Assembly: GCF_003441615.1 (NCBI RefSeq)
Contig: NZ_CP031842.1
Coordinates: 2,984,001-3,048,000 of the forward strand
DNA from: Dechloromonas sp. HYN0024
Lineage (GTDB): Bacteria; Pseudomonadota; Gammaproteobacteria; Burkholderiales; Rhodocyclaceae
Length of the DNA: 64,000 bases
Direction of reading: 5' to 3'
The notes under the pieces are model-generated. The model saw nothing but the letters and a program-made list of their open reading frames with translations, searched no databases and had not been told where the DNA came from. This document shows, piece after piece, positions 53,767-63,572 of this stretch. The translations under genes were made by a program, and so were the position numbers. The number at the start of each line of letters is the position of its first letter. Position 1 is the stretch's first letter.

Positions 53767-55986
53767 ATGCAGGATGTCTTCAAGAAGCTGTACCAGAGCG
53801 GCGATTTCTGGGGCGGTCTGGCCGCCATGCTGGTGGCCCTGCCGGCCGCCATTGCCTTCGGCGTCACCGTCTATTCGGCCATTTCGCCCACCCATGCCGC
53901 ACTCGGCGCCCTGGCCGGCATCATCGGCGCTACCGTCATTGGCCTCCTTGCTTCGATGCTGGGCGGTACCGACCGCCTGATCAGCGCACCCTGTGCCCCC
54001 GCCGCTGCACTGCTCTCAGCCTTTGCCATCGAACTGGTCGGGCAGGGCGTACCGGGTGAGGTCATCATCCTGATGCTGCTGCTCCTTGGCGTTCTGGCCG
54101 GTATGTTCCAGATTCTCTTTGGCTTCGTCGGCATCGGCCGCCTGATCAAATACATTCCTTACCCGGTGGTCAGCGGTTACCTGACCGGTGTCGGCTTGAT
54201 CATCATCGGCAGCCAGCTCGGCAAACTGCTCGGCACGCCAACCGATACGCGCTGGTATGAAGCACTCGTGACCCCTGCGCTGTGGAACTGGCGGGCCGTC
54301 TCCGTCGGCCTGGCGACGATGGCCGTCATGTGGGCCGGACCCAGCCTGACCCGCCGCCTGCCCGGCACCATACTTGGCATCACCGCCGGCATCGCCTGCT
54401 ATTTTGCCCTGGCCAGCCAGGATGAGAGCCTGCTCCAGTTAACCGCCAACAATCTACTGATCGGCCCACTCGGTGCTGATGGTAGTGGCTACATTCGCTC
54501 GATCACCTCGCGCTGGCACGAAATCGGCGACCTCCGTCTGGCCCAGGTTGCCGCCCTGCTCGGCAATGCCCTGACCCTGGCCGTACTGCTCTCGATCGAC
54601 ACCCTGAAAACCTGCGTCGTCCTCGATCAGCTGACCCGCTCCCAACACAACCCCAACCGCGAACTGGTCGCCCAGGGCATTGCCAACATGACCTCTTCAG
54701 CCGTCGGTGGCATTCCTGGAGCCGGGACGATGGGCGCCACGCTGGTCAACCTGTCGAGCGGCGCCATGACCCGTGCCTCTGGCCTTATCGAGGGTATGTC
54801 GGCGCTCGTCTTCGCCCTGTTGCTGAGCAGCTTCATCGCCTGGATTCCCGTCGCCGCACTGGCCGGTATCCTGATCGTCGTCGGCATTCGGATGATCGAC
54901 CGCGGCCCCTTGCGCTTCGTCCAGTCAGCCGACACTGTCTTCGATTTTGGCGTTGTCGTCAGCGTCGTCGTGGTCGCCCTGACCGTCGGCCTGATCGCCG
55001 CCTCGGCGGCTGGCGTAGCGCTGGCCATCATTCTTTTCCTGCGCGAGCAGATCGGTGGCTCAGTCGTCCGCCACAAGTTTTACGTCAACCAGATGTCGTC
55101 AAACTGGCACCGCCCCGAGGCCGAAACGCGCATCCTCGAAAAGAAGGGGGATCAGGCGGTCATTTTTGAACTGCAGGGAAGTCTCTTCTTCGGCACGACC
55201 CAGCAACTGTACGGCGAACTCGAGCCCGAGCTGAAAAGCCGAAATTTCGTCATCCTCGACATGAAGCGGGTTCAGTCCGTTGATGTCACCGCGGCGCACC
55301 TGCTGACCCAGGTCTGCGACTCGCTGGCCGAACGCGGCGCCATGCTTCTGCTCTCCAATGTCCGAGAAAATCTGCCCAACAACCGGAATTTGCGCGAATT
55401 TCTTGCCCAGACCGGCGTGACTGAAAACCAGGAAACCGTGCGGCTGTTCAGCGAACTCGATAGTGCCATCGAATGGGTGGAGGATCGCCTGCTCGGTGAG
55501 AAGGAAACCGACGCCATTGCGCTGGACGATGCTGTCGCGCCCCCCCTTGAGCTTCACGAAATGGAGTTGTTTACCAATCGCAAGGACGAAACCCTGGCTG
55601 ATCTTGAGGCGCGACTGGTCAAACGCAGCTACGCCGCCGGCGACGTGGTCTACTCGCACGGCGAACCGGGTGATGAGATCTACCTGATCCGGCGGGGCAC
55701 AGTAAAAATCTTTGCGCCACTGGGCGGGGGCCGCTCTCGCCATGTCGCCACCTTCGGCCGGGGCGACTTTTTCGGCGGACTGGCCTTTCTCGATGGCCTG
55801 CCGCGTGGCAACGATGCGGTTGCCGGCAGCGACACCGAGTTCTTCATCCTGTCACTGGAAGAGTTCAATAACATTTCCGAGGAGCATAAGCGGCTGGCGC
55901 TGACCCTGCTCAAGGCACTGGCCCGTTCGCTAGCCCTCCGCCTGCGTCACGCCGATAACGAAAATGCGATGCTGCAGGAATATTAA
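53767..55986 (+). CDS. SulP-family anion transporter with STAS and cyclic-nucleotide-type domains
   Basis: The 739-residue protein has a SulP membrane domain (about residues 15-430, many helices; ALPAAIAFGVTVYSAIS near the start), a STAS domain (about 455-560, FELQGSLFFGTTQQL then VILDMKRVQSVDVTAAHLL) and a C-terminal cyclic-nucleotide-binding-type domain (about 615-735, SHGEPGDEIYLIRRGTVKIF and GDFFGGLAFLDGLPRG). In canonical domains the phosphate cassette reads FGE; here it is FGG and the following Arg-Ala-Ala is altered, so nucleotide binding is doubtful. The substrate (sulfate, bicarbonate or another anion) cannot be told. Confidence 0.9.
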   Translation: MQDVFKKLYQSGDFWGGLAAMLVALPAAIAFGVTVYSAISPTHAALGALAGIIGATVIGLLASMLGGTDRLISAPCAPAAALLSAFAIELVGQGVPGEVIILMLLLLGVLAGMFQILFGFVGIGRLIKYIPYPVVSGYLTGVGLIIIGSQLGKLLGTPTDTRWYEALVTPALWNWRAVSVGLATMAVMWAGPSLTRRLPGTILGITAGIACYFALASQDESLLQLTANNLLIGPLGADGSGYIRSITSRWHEIGDLRLAQVAALLGNALTLAVLLSIDTLKTCVVLDQLTRSQHNPNRELVAQGIANMTSSAVGGIPGAGTMGATLVNLSSGAMTRASGLIEGMSALVFALLLSSFIAWIPVAALAGILIVVGIRMIDRGPLRFVQSADTVFDFGVVVSVVVVALTVGLIAASAAGVALAIILFLREQIGGSVVRHKFYVNQMSSNWHRPEAETRILEKKGDQAVIFELQGSLFFGTTQQLYGELEPELKSRNFVILDMKRVQSVDVTAAHLLTQVCDSLAERGAMLLLSNVRENLPNNRNLREFLAQTGVTENQETVRLFSELDSAIEWVEDRLLGEKETDAIALDDAVAPPLELHEMELFTNRKDETLADLEARLVKRSYAAGDVVYSHGEPGDEIYLIRRGTVKIFAPLGGGRSRHVATFGRGDFFGGLAFLDGLPRGNDAVAGSDTEFFILSLEEFNNISEEHKRLALTLLKALARSLALRLRHADNENAMLQEY

Positions 55987-56022
55987 GGGCTGGTTACCCG
56001 CCTAAGGCAGGGGTAGAGCCGA
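55987..56022. other. Imperfect hairpin between the convergent SulP and CorA-like genes
   Basis: GGCT at about 55989 pairs with AGCC at about 56017-56020, and TACCC with GGGTA inside it, in a 43-base gap between two converging genes. There is no T-run on either side. It may still terminate or stabilise transcripts, but I hold this loosely. Confidence 0.3.
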
Positions 56023-56029
56023 GTCGCGC

Positions 56030-57412
56030 CTATTTGGCGGATGACGCCGACACCGTCAGGGCGCGCGCCTCTTCCAGCTTTTTCCTGGCTTCGCGTTGCT
56101 CGGCCTGACGCAAGGCCAGATACGTCAGCCAGCCGACAACGCCCATACCAACGGTAAACCCGCCGTAGGCAAGGGGCCACGGAATACCCGAGGTCATCAT
56201 CGAAAATTCCGACATGCCACCGATGCCGGCGACGATGTTGATCGGCATGAAGATGATCGACAGCTTGGTCAGTTTCGACACGCGCTGGTTCTGGTTGATG
56301 TTGATGAAGCCGACGACGGCATCCATCAGGAAGTTGATCTTGCCGAACAGGAAAGAGGTATGACCATCGAGCGACTCGATGTCGCGCATGATCTGCCGTG
56401 AATCCTCGAGCTGTGCTGGCGACAGGAACTTGCCGCGCATCAGGAAGGAGACAGCGCGCCGGGTGTCCAGCACGTTGCGCCGAATGCGTCCGTTCAAGTC
56501 TTCCTGCCAGGCAATGTCGGCCAGGATGTTACCCGCCTCATCGTCGGTCACCTTGGTGTTCAACACCTTCTTGCCGACCGATTCCAGTTCGGCATAGACG
56601 TCTTCGAGACGATCCGCCGAATATTCCGCATCGGCGGCGTAAAGGTCGAGCAGCACGTCGGTGCCGTCATTGACGTAACCGGGCTTGGTGCGGGCGCGCA
56701 AACGCTGCAGGCGGAAAACCGGCAACTCTTCGGTACGCACCGAGAAGAGGATGTCCTTGTGCAGGATGAAGGCCACCGCCACGTTGCGCGATTCATCTTC
56801 GAGATCGAGCAGGAAGTCGGAGTGCAGATGAACTTCGCCGTTATCTTCAATATAGAAGCGGGCACTGGCCTCAAGGTCGGTGAGGTCTTCCGGATCGGGA
56901 ATTTCCAGATCGAAATACTTGCCCACCCATTCACGAACACGCGGCGTCGGGGCCACCAGGTCGACCCAGATCGGAGTGATGTTAGCCAGTTGCGCCGGGC
57001 GTTCGACAGTGATCTGGCGCAAGCGGCCATTGTGCAATTCGAAGGCATTGACCATCACCTTGGTGCTGGTGTGATGGGCGTCACCAAGGAGGTCTTCGCA
57101 GATTTCCTCGGAGAGCAATTCCATGATGGAATCGATCCGCTCCTCGGCAATTTCCTTCCAGGCAACGAGCCGGTCTTCTTCCGGCAGGGCGCTGAGGATG
57201 AGCGCCACGGTAACCGTCGGCAAACGCGCAAACAGATGGCGCAACTCAACGATATGCTGCCGCTGCACGAGACTTTCTACAACATCGTGGCGACCCGAAT
57301 CCTGGCGTCGGGAAACTTCTTCGACCAGCTTGTGCTTGGCCAGGAGGTTCTGCACCTCGGCCAGGTCATCCTTGACGGTGTCAGCTTCGGTCAGGTTGGG
57401 TTGTTCGCTCAT
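56030..57412 (-). CDS. CorA-family divalent cation transporter with MgtE_N-like domain
   Basis: The 460-residue protein has an N-terminal MgtE_N-like helical domain (about residues 40-115, LRHLFARLPTVTVALILSALPEEDR in parts), a CorA cytoplasmic region, and two C-terminal membrane helices. The pore loop after the first helix reads GIGGMSEFSM (Gly399-Met400-Ser401) in place of the invariant GMN of CorA. The last about 25 residues are charged. It probably moves Mg2+ or another divalent ion, but the changed selectivity motif leaves the ion open; an assembly partner or efflux role is possible. It lies 69 bases downstream of mtgA. Confidence 0.88.
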   Translation of the reverse strand: MSEQPNLTEADTVKDDLAEVQNLLAKHKLVEEVSRRQDSGRHDVVESLVQRQHIVELRHLFARLPTVTVALILSALPEEDRLVAWKEIAEERIDSIMELLSEEICEDLLGDAHHTSTKVMVNAFELHNGRLRQITVERPAQLANITPIWVDLVAPTPRVREWVGKYFDLEIPDPEDLTDLEASARFYIEDNGEVHLHSDFLLDLEDESRNVAVAFILHKDILFSVRTEELPVFRLQRLRARTKPGYVNDGTDVLLDLYAADAEYSADRLEDVYAELESVGKKVLNTKVTDDEAGNILADIAWQEDLNGRIRRNVLDTRRAVSFLMRGKFLSPAQLEDSRQIMRDIESLDGHTSFLFGKINFLMDAVVGFININQNQRVSKLTKLSIIFMPINIVAGIGGMSEFSMMTSGIPWPLAYGGFTVGMGVVGWLTYLALRQAEQREARKKLEEARALTVSASSAK

Positions 57413-57481
57413 GATGCATCATGGTGCAGTGCGCAATAGGTGCGACATTCTAGCACCGCAATCGGGCAGGCCCATCCTCAA

Positions 57482-58177
57482 TCAGGGAATCTCCGCACTC
57501 GACATTCGACCGATGATGATGGCCGTCTTTCTCGCCAAACCCGGCGCATTCCGGTTCCGGTCATATAGCCGTGGATTGGGCACCATGCCGGCCAGCCGTG
57601 CGGCCTGCTCCGGGCCGATCTGGGCAGCACTGATGCTGTAATAGTGGCGTGCCGCTGCTTCAGCCCCGAAAACGCCATTACCCCACTCGATGACATTGAG
57701 GTACACCTCGAAAATCCGCCGCTTGCTCCACAGGTTTTCGAGCATCAGGGTAATGATCGCCTCTTCGGCCTTGCGGAAATACGACTTGCTCGGCGTCAGG
57801 AAAAGATTCTTCGCCAGTTGCTGGCTGATGGTCGAGCCACCGGCCGCATAGCGGCCTTTTTTCTGGTTCTTTTCCATGGCTTTCTGGATTCCTTCCCAGT
57901 CAAAGCCTTCATGATCGACGAACTTGGCATCCTCAGCCGCGATGATGGCGCGTTTCAAGTGAACCGAAATCCGCTCGTAGGGCACCCATTGCTGCTTGAG
58001 TTGGGCATCAGGTACCTTCTGACGCAATTCGGCCAGCCGAATCTGCATGAAACGGGTTTCACCGGGATTCACCCACCCCCAGAGCAACACCCAACCAAGC
58101 AACCATAACTGCCAGAGCAGAAACAGACCGACCAGGCCGAGCAACCCCCACTTGAGCCAGCGACCAACCGTCCTCAT
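57482..58177 (-). CDS. mtgA: Monofunctional peptidoglycan glycosyltransferase
   Basis: Polymerises lipid II into glycan strands at the outer face of the inner membrane. The 231-residue protein has one N-terminal membrane anchor (about 9-31) and a GT51 domain with [20 protein letters not shown] (catalytic Glu in AAEDAKF), [17 protein letters not shown] and [21 protein letters not shown]. All the GT51 motifs are present. Its ATG overlaps the aroE stop; rnb-tonB-aroE-mtgA are coupled. Confidence 0.95.
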   Translation of the reverse strand: MRTVGRWLKWGLLGLVGLFLLWQLWLLGWVLLWGWVNPGETRFMQIRLAELRQKVPDAQLKQQWVPYERISVHLKRAIIAAEDAKFVDHEGFDWEGIQKAMEKNQKKGRYAAGGSTISQQLAKNLFLTPSKSYFRKAEEAIITLMLENLWSKRRIFEVYLNVIEWGNGVFGAEAAARHYYSISAAQIGPEQAARLAGMVPNPRLYDRNRNAPGLARKTAIIIGRMSSAEIP

Positions 58178-58998
58178 TGCCCGAGTTTGGTTCTCAGGTC
58201 AGCCAGCACCGGGGCAGCCTCCGGACGAACGCCACGCCAGACGAGAAAGGCTTCGGCCGCCTGCTCGACCAGCATCCCGAGACCGTCAGCGCGCTGCGCT
58301 GCACCCTGCTCCCTCGCTACGGCCAGAAAGGCGGTTTCCCCTTTGCCATACATCATGTCGTAGGCGAGACTGCCTGGCGCAAAGATCCCTTGCGGCAAGT
58401 TCAGACTTTCGCCGGAAAGACTGGCCGACGTAGCATTAATCACCACATCGAAACTCTTGCCAGCAATATCGGCGAAGTTACCTGCATCAACGGGCGCCAC
58501 ATCGGCAAACGCCTCTGCCAGCCCCACCGCTTTACCGGCACTGCGGTTGGCGATAAACAACGACGCCGGATTTTCCGCCAGCAAGGGCGCGATAACGCCC
58601 CGCGAGGCACCGCCAGCACCGAGCAACAGGATGCGCTTGCCGGACAGCGAATAGCCAAGGTTGTGGGTGATGTCACGCACCATGCCGGCACCATCGGTAT
58701 TGTCACCGAAGATTTCACCGCCTCTGAAGGCTAGCGTATTGACTGCGCCAGCCCTGGCTGCCCGCTCGGACAACCGGGTCGCCAGGCGAAAGGCCTCTTC
58801 TTTGAAGGGCACGGTGACATTCGCCCCCTTGCCACCGTCTGCAACAAAATCGGCGACCGCTTGCCGAAAGCCATCGACCGGCGCCAGGCGAGCTTCATAG
58901 CGCATGTCCTGACCACTACCTGTAGAAAAGGCGGCATGAATGGCCGGTGATTTCGAATGGGCAATCGGATTGCCAAAGACACAATACAGATCGCTCAT
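58174..58998 (-). CDS. aroE: Shikimate dehydrogenase
   Basis: Reduces 3-dehydroshikimate with NADPH in aromatic amino-acid synthesis. The 274-residue protein has the substrate motif [17 protein letters not shown], catalytic Lys in [23 protein letters not shown] and the dinucleotide loop [13 protein letters not shown]. It overlaps mtgA and the tonB-like gene by four bases on each side, which indicates tight coupling. No odd residues were noticed. Confidence 0.96.
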   Translation of the reverse strand: MSDLYCVFGNPIAHSKSPAIHAAFSTGSGQDMRYEARLAPVDGFRQAVADFVADGGKGANVTVPFKEEAFRLATRLSERAARAGAVNTLAFRGGEIFGDNTDGAGMVRDITHNLGYSLSGKRILLLGAGGASRGVIAPLLAENPASLFIANRSAGKAVGLAEAFADVAPVDAGNFADIAGKSFDVVINATSASLSGESLNLPQGIFAPGSLAYDMMYGKGETAFLAVAREQGAAQRADGLGMLVEQAAEAFLVWRGVRPEAAPVLADLRTKLGQ

Positions 58999-59888
58999 TT
59001 GTTCGCCGTATTCAGGGCGTCACCCTGAGTGAAGTACCAGGTGCGGGCAAAGGAAAGCACGGTTGCCCCACCCAATGCCTGCTGTGGGATTGCCCCAAAG
59101 GGTGCCGACATCCTCAGGATGCGCAGTGCCGCCTGATCAAGCACCTTGTGCCCCGATGACTTCGAGATTTCGGCACTGTACAGGCTGCCATCCTCGGCGC
59201 GCAGTTCAACAAAGATGACGACCGCGCCATAGAGCTTGCCACGCGCCTCGGGCGGATAGTTGAGCGTACCGATCCGCTCGATTTTCTGCTTCCAGGCATC
59301 GAGGTAGGCGGCCAGCCCGTATTCCTCGGTGCGTGCCCCGACAAATTTCTTGCGTGGGCGTTTGTTGTATTCGTCGGCCGTCTTGCTGATCTCGCCCTCC
59401 AGACGGGCCATCGCCCGCGCCGACTCGGCAAGGTCAAGGCCGCTGATGGCAGTCACCGCCGGCACGGGCTGCTCTGCTGCTGTATTGGCGGCAGCCACGG
59501 TACGCAAACTTTTGGCCTGGGTGAGCAGACGCTGCTGGGCCGTTTCCATTTCCTGCACCCGGCGCTGCATCTGCTGAACGGCATCGCCATCATTTTTTTG
59601 CGGTGTCGGCGGAAGCGGTGTCTTGGCCCGCCGGTTTTCATCCGTATTGCCGCCGCCATCGAGGTTGGCCTGAGCCAATGCCTGGGCCTCACTTGGCTTA
59701 TGTGCCGATTTGGCATTAACCAGGATGATGTCCATGGCCTTTTCGCGAAAAGCCTTCGACGCGTCGGGGAACTTGAAATTCAGACCCAGAACCACCCCGT
59801 GAACAAACACGGAAAGGCCCAAGGCCAACCACAGGCGGCGATCCTGCTTCGCCGCTTGCGACAGGCGCGGGTCAGTCCGCTTGCTCAC
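58995..59888 (-). CDS. TonB-family energy transducer-like protein
   Basis: The 297-residue protein has one membrane segment (about residues 19-38, [19 protein letters not shown]), a Gln/Ala-rich coiled-coil linker with [14 protein letters not shown], and a C-terminal TonB-type domain with [25 protein letters not shown] in parts and [22 protein letters not shown]. ExbB and ExbD are not adjacent. It lies between the exoribonuclease and aroE, with overlaps on both sides, as in other betaproteobacteria. It may carry energy to an outer-membrane process other than iron uptake. Confidence 0.87.
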   Translation of the reverse strand: MSKRTDPRLSQAAKQDRRLWLALGLSVFVHGVVLGLNFKFPDASKAFREKAMDIILVNAKSAHKPSEAQALAQANLDGGGNTDENRRAKTPLPPTPQKNDGDAVQQMQRRVQEMETAQQRLLTQAKSLRTVAAANTAAEQPVPAVTAISGLDLAESARAMARLEGEISKTADEYNKRPRKKFVGARTEEYGLAAYLDAWKQKIERIGTLNYPPEARGKLYGAVVIFVELRAEDGSLYSAEISKSSGHKVLDQAALRILRMSAPFGAIPQQALGGATVLSFARTWYFTQGDALNTANK

Positions 59889-61786
59889 TGCTCATCCTCC
59901 TCCACCACCACAACCGGGATATTTTCTCCCAGCAGGCAGAGGAATCGACAGCTCACTTCCGGCGCCAGCAGGTCGAGGCTTTCGACCGTCAGGCTGACGC
60001 GCTGCCCGGCAACCAGATCGGCCGGCAGCGATGGCACACGCAAGAGCAAGGGCAGGTGATCGAGTTTGACACTCTGCTCACGGCGCACGGTCGCGTCGAT
60101 TTCACTCAGCCCTCGTTGCTGTATCCAGCGCAGGCACCAGTAACGCTCCATCTGGCGCTGGAAATCGGCGTAAGCGGCATAAGTCAGCTCAAAGTCGCGC
60201 ATGGCACCGAACAGTTCCGCCGACTTCTGCGCAAAAGCCGGCGTTTCACCCTTCAGACAGGCGATCAGCTGCCACTGATTGACCATGTCGCAGTAGCGAC
60301 GCAACGGCGAGGTCATCCACGCGTACTGCGGCACACCGAGGCCTTCATGCGGCAGTGGCGAGGTCGTCATGCGGACCTTGCCCTGCGTCTGCGCCCGGTA
60401 CAGACAGGCGATGTTGTTTTCGGCGAGCAGGCCACCCCAGGTCGAGTTGGCGACGATCATCAGTTCGGCCACCAGCTTGTCGAGCGGGCTACCCCGCTTG
60501 CGCTCGGAAATACCGACGGTGCAACTGTCCGGATCGGCCAGATCACCGGCGATCTCGAAGTTGTAGTCGTTGATGCCCTGCATGGCTGATGGCTTGCCGC
60601 GTCGGCCTTCGCAGGCATTGGCGAAATGCCAGAGGTGGACCAGTTCGTCCTTGAACGGCTGGTCAGGCAAGGGACCATTGATTGTTTCGGCGTTGAACCA
60701 TGGCTCGATTTCATGGTGGCGCAGGTTGGCGGCGATATGCACCATCTCCAGCCGCGACTCATGGCTGAGAATCTCCAGCGAGTCATTGACCGTCAGGTAG
60801 AGTGACACCGCCGGGCAGTCCGTACCACCGGCCAGCGTGTAGTTCTGGACCACGGCATCCGGCAACATGGTGATCTTGTTGCCGGGCATGTAGACGGTGG
60901 ACAAGCGGGCGCGGGCAATGCCGTCGAGCGGCGAACCATGTTCGATGGCCAGTCCCGGTGCGGCGATGTGGATGCCGATGCGCGAACCGATGCCGGGCAG
61001 CCTGACGACCGACAGAGCATCATCAATCTCAGTGGTGTTGGCATCGTCAATCGAGAAGGCACGGACATCGGCGCGCGGCAGGTCACGCGGCAGGGTCGGA
61101 GCATCCAGGGCAGGGAAGCCCGTGCCCTTGGGAAACTGCTCGTGCAGGAAACGGCGGTAATGCAGGAAGTAGGGCGACTTGATGGCGCCACACTTGAACA
61201 GCAACTGCGCTGCCGTCAGGCCGGTTTCGGCGCAGGCCGTTTCGAAAGCCTTGGTTTCCGGTTTGTTGCGGTCCGGCGCGTAGAGCAGGGCGTCGGTCAG
61301 CGCGCCGATTTCCGGCGGCAGACGAAATTCCTTCAGCTCGCCAATCCAGCCTTCCATCGCGAGCGCTTGCTGACGCTTTTTTTCAAGACTGGCCAGAGCA
61401 GCTGCGAGAATGTCGGGAGGCGCCTTGCGGAAGCGGCCCTTGCCTTTGCGGTGGAAATAGACGGGCGCGGCGTGCACGGCAAGCAGCACCGCCGCCGCTT
61501 CAACCGGGGCCGGCTCGTGTCCGTAGTAATCACGGGCAAAATCCAGAAACGAAAATTCGCCATCGTTCACGCACTCCCACAGGAAATCCGGTTCGATTTC
61601 TTCGGCCAGCGGCGTCGCCTGCTCAAGCAGCGCCGAGGCGGAAGGTTTTTCAAAGCGCAGCAACACCGTTGCGGCCTTGATCTTGCTGCGCTTGCCGCTC
61701 GGCATTTCGACCTGCAACGAGCTATCGTTGTCAGCCATGATGCTGCCGGCCTTGAAGCCGCCATCTTCTTCAAACAATACGTTCAT
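59885..61786 (-). CDS. RNB-domain 3'-5' exoribonuclease (RNase II family)
   Basis: The 633-residue protein (start MNVLFEEDGGFKAG at the ATG at 61784-61786) has an N-terminal OB-type region and an RNB catalytic domain. The acidic cluster reads FSIDDANTTEIDDALSV: aligned with RNase II, the second of the four Asp positions is Glu. The motif AWMTSPLRRYCDMVNQWQL is the RNB late segment with the conserved Arg. No S1 domain of usual type is obvious at the C-terminus, which is short. It degrades RNA processively; the biological target is unknown. It heads rnb-tonB-aroE-mtgA. Confidence 0.88.
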   Translation of the reverse strand: MNVLFEEDGGFKAGSIMADNDSSLQVEMPSGKRSKIKAATVLLRFEKPSASALLEQATPLAEEIEPDFLWECVNDGEFSFLDFARDYYGHEPAPVEAAAVLLAVHAAPVYFHRKGKGRFRKAPPDILAAALASLEKKRQQALAMEGWIGELKEFRLPPEIGALTDALLYAPDRNKPETKAFETACAETGLTAAQLLFKCGAIKSPYFLHYRRFLHEQFPKGTGFPALDAPTLPRDLPRADVRAFSIDDANTTEIDDALSVVRLPGIGSRIGIHIAAPGLAIEHGSPLDGIARARLSTVYMPGNKITMLPDAVVQNYTLAGGTDCPAVSLYLTVNDSLEILSHESRLEMVHIAANLRHHEIEPWFNAETINGPLPDQPFKDELVHLWHFANACEGRRGKPSAMQGINDYNFEIAGDLADPDSCTVGISERKRGSPLDKLVAELMIVANSTWGGLLAENNIACLYRAQTQGKVRMTTSPLPHEGLGVPQYAWMTSPLRRYCDMVNQWQLIACLKGETPAFAQKSAELFGAMRDFELTYAAYADFQRQMERYWCLRWIQQRGLSEIDATVRREQSVKLDHLPLLLRVPSLPADLVAGQRVSLTVESLDLLAPEVSCRFLCLLGENIPVVVVEEDEQ

Positions 61787-61793
61787 CGACGGA

Positions 61794-62375
61794 TTATAGC
61801 CCAGCGAATTCAATGATTTGCGGGATGAAGCCGGGAAATTGCGTGAACCCGTGATCGCCGCCCGCCACGACTGTTTGCCGACAGCCGGCGTAAAAATCGA
61901 CGGCGTGCCGGTAATCCAGCACCTCGTCACCCGTTTCGGCCAACAGCCAGTAAAGCGCCGGCGTCGGCTGGCGCACCTGTGCCCGCAATTGTGCGGCATG
62001 GGCTTCGGTAAAGGTAAAACGTTCGCCACTATGAAAATTGGCATGGTCGCCGACGAACCTTGCCAGATCGAGGTGAGCCACTGTCGCCGGATTGATCAGC
62101 ACCGCCTTCACGCCGTACTTCTCGGTCAGATGGTTGGCGTAGTGCCCCCCCAAGGACGAGCCGATCAGGGTGACCGGCCCGCTGGCCTGTTCGATCAGGC
62201 GGCTGATGCTGGCCACAGCCTCATCAGGCACCGGCGACAACGGCGGGCAGATAAACTGCGCCGCCATGCCACGCAGGGCCATTTCTTCGGCCAACAATTG
62301 CGACTTCCACGCTGCCGGCGAGGAACAGAAGCCGTGCAGATAAATGACCAGCGGTTTGTTTAGCTGGCAGTCCAT
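61794..62375 (-). CDS. YqiA-like alpha/beta-hydrolase
   Basis: The 193-residue hydrolase has the oxyanion segment [16 protein letters not shown], nucleophile GSSLGGHYA (Ser in G-x-S-x-G), Asp near [10 protein letters not shown] and His in [11 protein letters not shown]. Esterase activity is typical for the family (YqiA); the substrate is unknown. The ATG at 62373-62375 overlaps the uppP end by 16 bases; a longer upstream frame runs through uppP. Its stop is eight bases before the exoribonuclease start. Confidence 0.9.
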   Translation of the reverse strand: MDCQLNKPLVIYLHGFCSSPAAWKSQLLAEEMALRGMAAQFICPPLSPVPDEAVASISRLIEQASGPVTLIGSSLGGHYANHLTEKYGVKAVLINPATVAHLDLARFVGDHANFHSGERFTFTEAHAAQLRAQVRQPTPALYWLLAETGDEVLDYRHAVDFYAGCRQTVVAGGDHGFTQFPGFIPQIIEFAGL

Positions 62376-63184
62376 TGCACCCAGCCAAATTGGGCCGTCA
62401 GCAGAACGACGATGCCGAAAACGATGCGATACCACGCAAAGGGCGTGAAATCATGGCTGGAAATGAAACGCAACAGCCAGCGCACACAAAGGAAGGCGGA
62501 GACAAAAGCCGAGAGGAAGCCGACCACCCACATGCCGATATCGTCGGCATTGAGCAGGGCACGTTCCTTGTACAACTGATACACCGTCGCCACGCTCAGG
62601 GTCGGAATGGCGAGGAAGAACGAAAACTCTGTCGCCGCCTTGCGCGACAGACCAAAGAGCAGGCCGCCAATGATCGTCGCACCCGAACGCGAAGTACCGG
62701 GAATCAGGGCAAAAGCCTGGGCAATACCCATCTTGAGGGAATCGACGAGGCTCATTTCCTCGACCGTCTCGATACGAATCTTGTGCTCGCGCTTTTCCGC
62801 CCACAGGATGACAAAAGCGCCGAGGATGAAGGTGGTTGCCACGGCATAGGGGTTGAACAGATGGGCCTTGATCGCCTTACCGAACGCCAAACCAAGAATG
62901 GCCAAAGGCAGAAATGCGACGAACAGGTTGAGTATGAATTTCTGCGCCGCCCTGTCGCTGAACGCACCACGCGCCACCACCAACAGGCGTTGGCGATATT
63001 CCCAGACAACGGCCAGAATAGCCCCAGACTGGATGACAATTTCAAACAACTTGCCGCGATCATCGTTGAAATCCAGGAGATCGCCAGCCAAAATCAAATG
63101 CCCCGTCGACGAGATCGGCAGGAATTCAGTCAGCCCCTCGACGATACCGAGGATGAGTGCCTTGAGGAGAAGAATCGGGTCCAT
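62360..63184 (-). CDS. uppP: Undecaprenyl-diphosphatase
   Basis: Dephosphorylates C55-PP at the inner membrane, recycling the lipid carrier for cell-wall synthesis; increased dosage gives bacitracin tolerance. The 274-residue polytopic protein has the BacA motifs [20 protein letters not shown] (in parts) and [14 protein letters not shown]. The start is the ATG at 63182-63184 (MDPILLLKA). It overlaps the hydrolase gene by 16 bases. Confidence 0.96.
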   Translation of the reverse strand: MDPILLLKALILGIVEGLTEFLPISSTGHLILAGDLLDFNDDRGKLFEIVIQSGAILAVVWEYRQRLLVVARGAFSDRAAQKFILNLFVAFLPLAILGLAFGKAIKAHLFNPYAVATTFILGAFVILWAEKREHKIRIETVEEMSLVDSLKMGIAQAFALIPGTSRSGATIIGGLLFGLSRKAATEFSFFLAIPTLSVATVYQLYKERALLNADDIGMWVVGFLSAFVSAFLCVRWLLRFISSHDFTPFAWYRIVFGIVVLLTAQFGWVQWTAS

Positions 63185-63229
63185 GGGGTGCGGCCTGTGC
63201 ATTGAGCAAGTGGGAGAGGCCGCATTCTA

Positions 63230-63496
63230 CTATCCCGGATGTGTCAGCACTTCGAGTTCGGCCAGCCAATGCAGCGCATGCTCCCGAGTTTCGCCGCACA
63301 TTTCCACCGAAGCCTGCAGGCCGCTACAGCAGGACGGCCGTTCCGGCTGACCGAAAATCCGGCAGCGCAGTGCCGCATCGAGATGCCGACACGGCTCACC
63401 GGCCGGCTTGTTGAGCGAACTGATCGAGGGCGCGATACAACAGGAACCACAGCCGGAGCGGCATGCCATCGGTGCGGTGAGCTGGTATTCAGACAT
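63230..63496 (-). CDS. YkgJ family cysteine-cluster protein
   Basis: The 88-residue protein has the metal-chelating pattern of the YkgJ family: C-x(3)-C-x(2)-CC in [15 protein letters not shown], then PCRHL, CRIF and SCCSGL. Binding of zinc or an iron-sulfur cluster is inferred; the function is unknown. It lies between thiC and uppP on the same strand, 45 bases before uppP and about 75 bases after thiC, from which a terminator separates it. Confidence 0.87.
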   Translation of the reverse strand: MSEYQLTAPMACRSGCGSCCIAPSISSLNKPAGEPCRHLDAALRCRIFGQPERPSCCSGLQASVEMCGETREHALHWLAELEVLTHPG

Positions 63497-63518
63497 GCGT
63501 CATTGTCGCACCAACATG

Positions 63519-63545
63519 AAAAAAGGCGGCTGATTAAGCCGCCTT
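63519..63545 (-). terminator. Intrinsic terminator of thiC
   Basis: AAGGCGGC 63523-63530, seven-base loop, GCCGCCTT 63538-63545; on the minus strand the stem is followed by a T-run (63519-63522 and the arm end). It lies about 28 bases after the thiC stop. Confidence 0.85.
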
Positions 63546-63572
63546 CCTTGGTCGAAAACCAATCGGCCGTAC

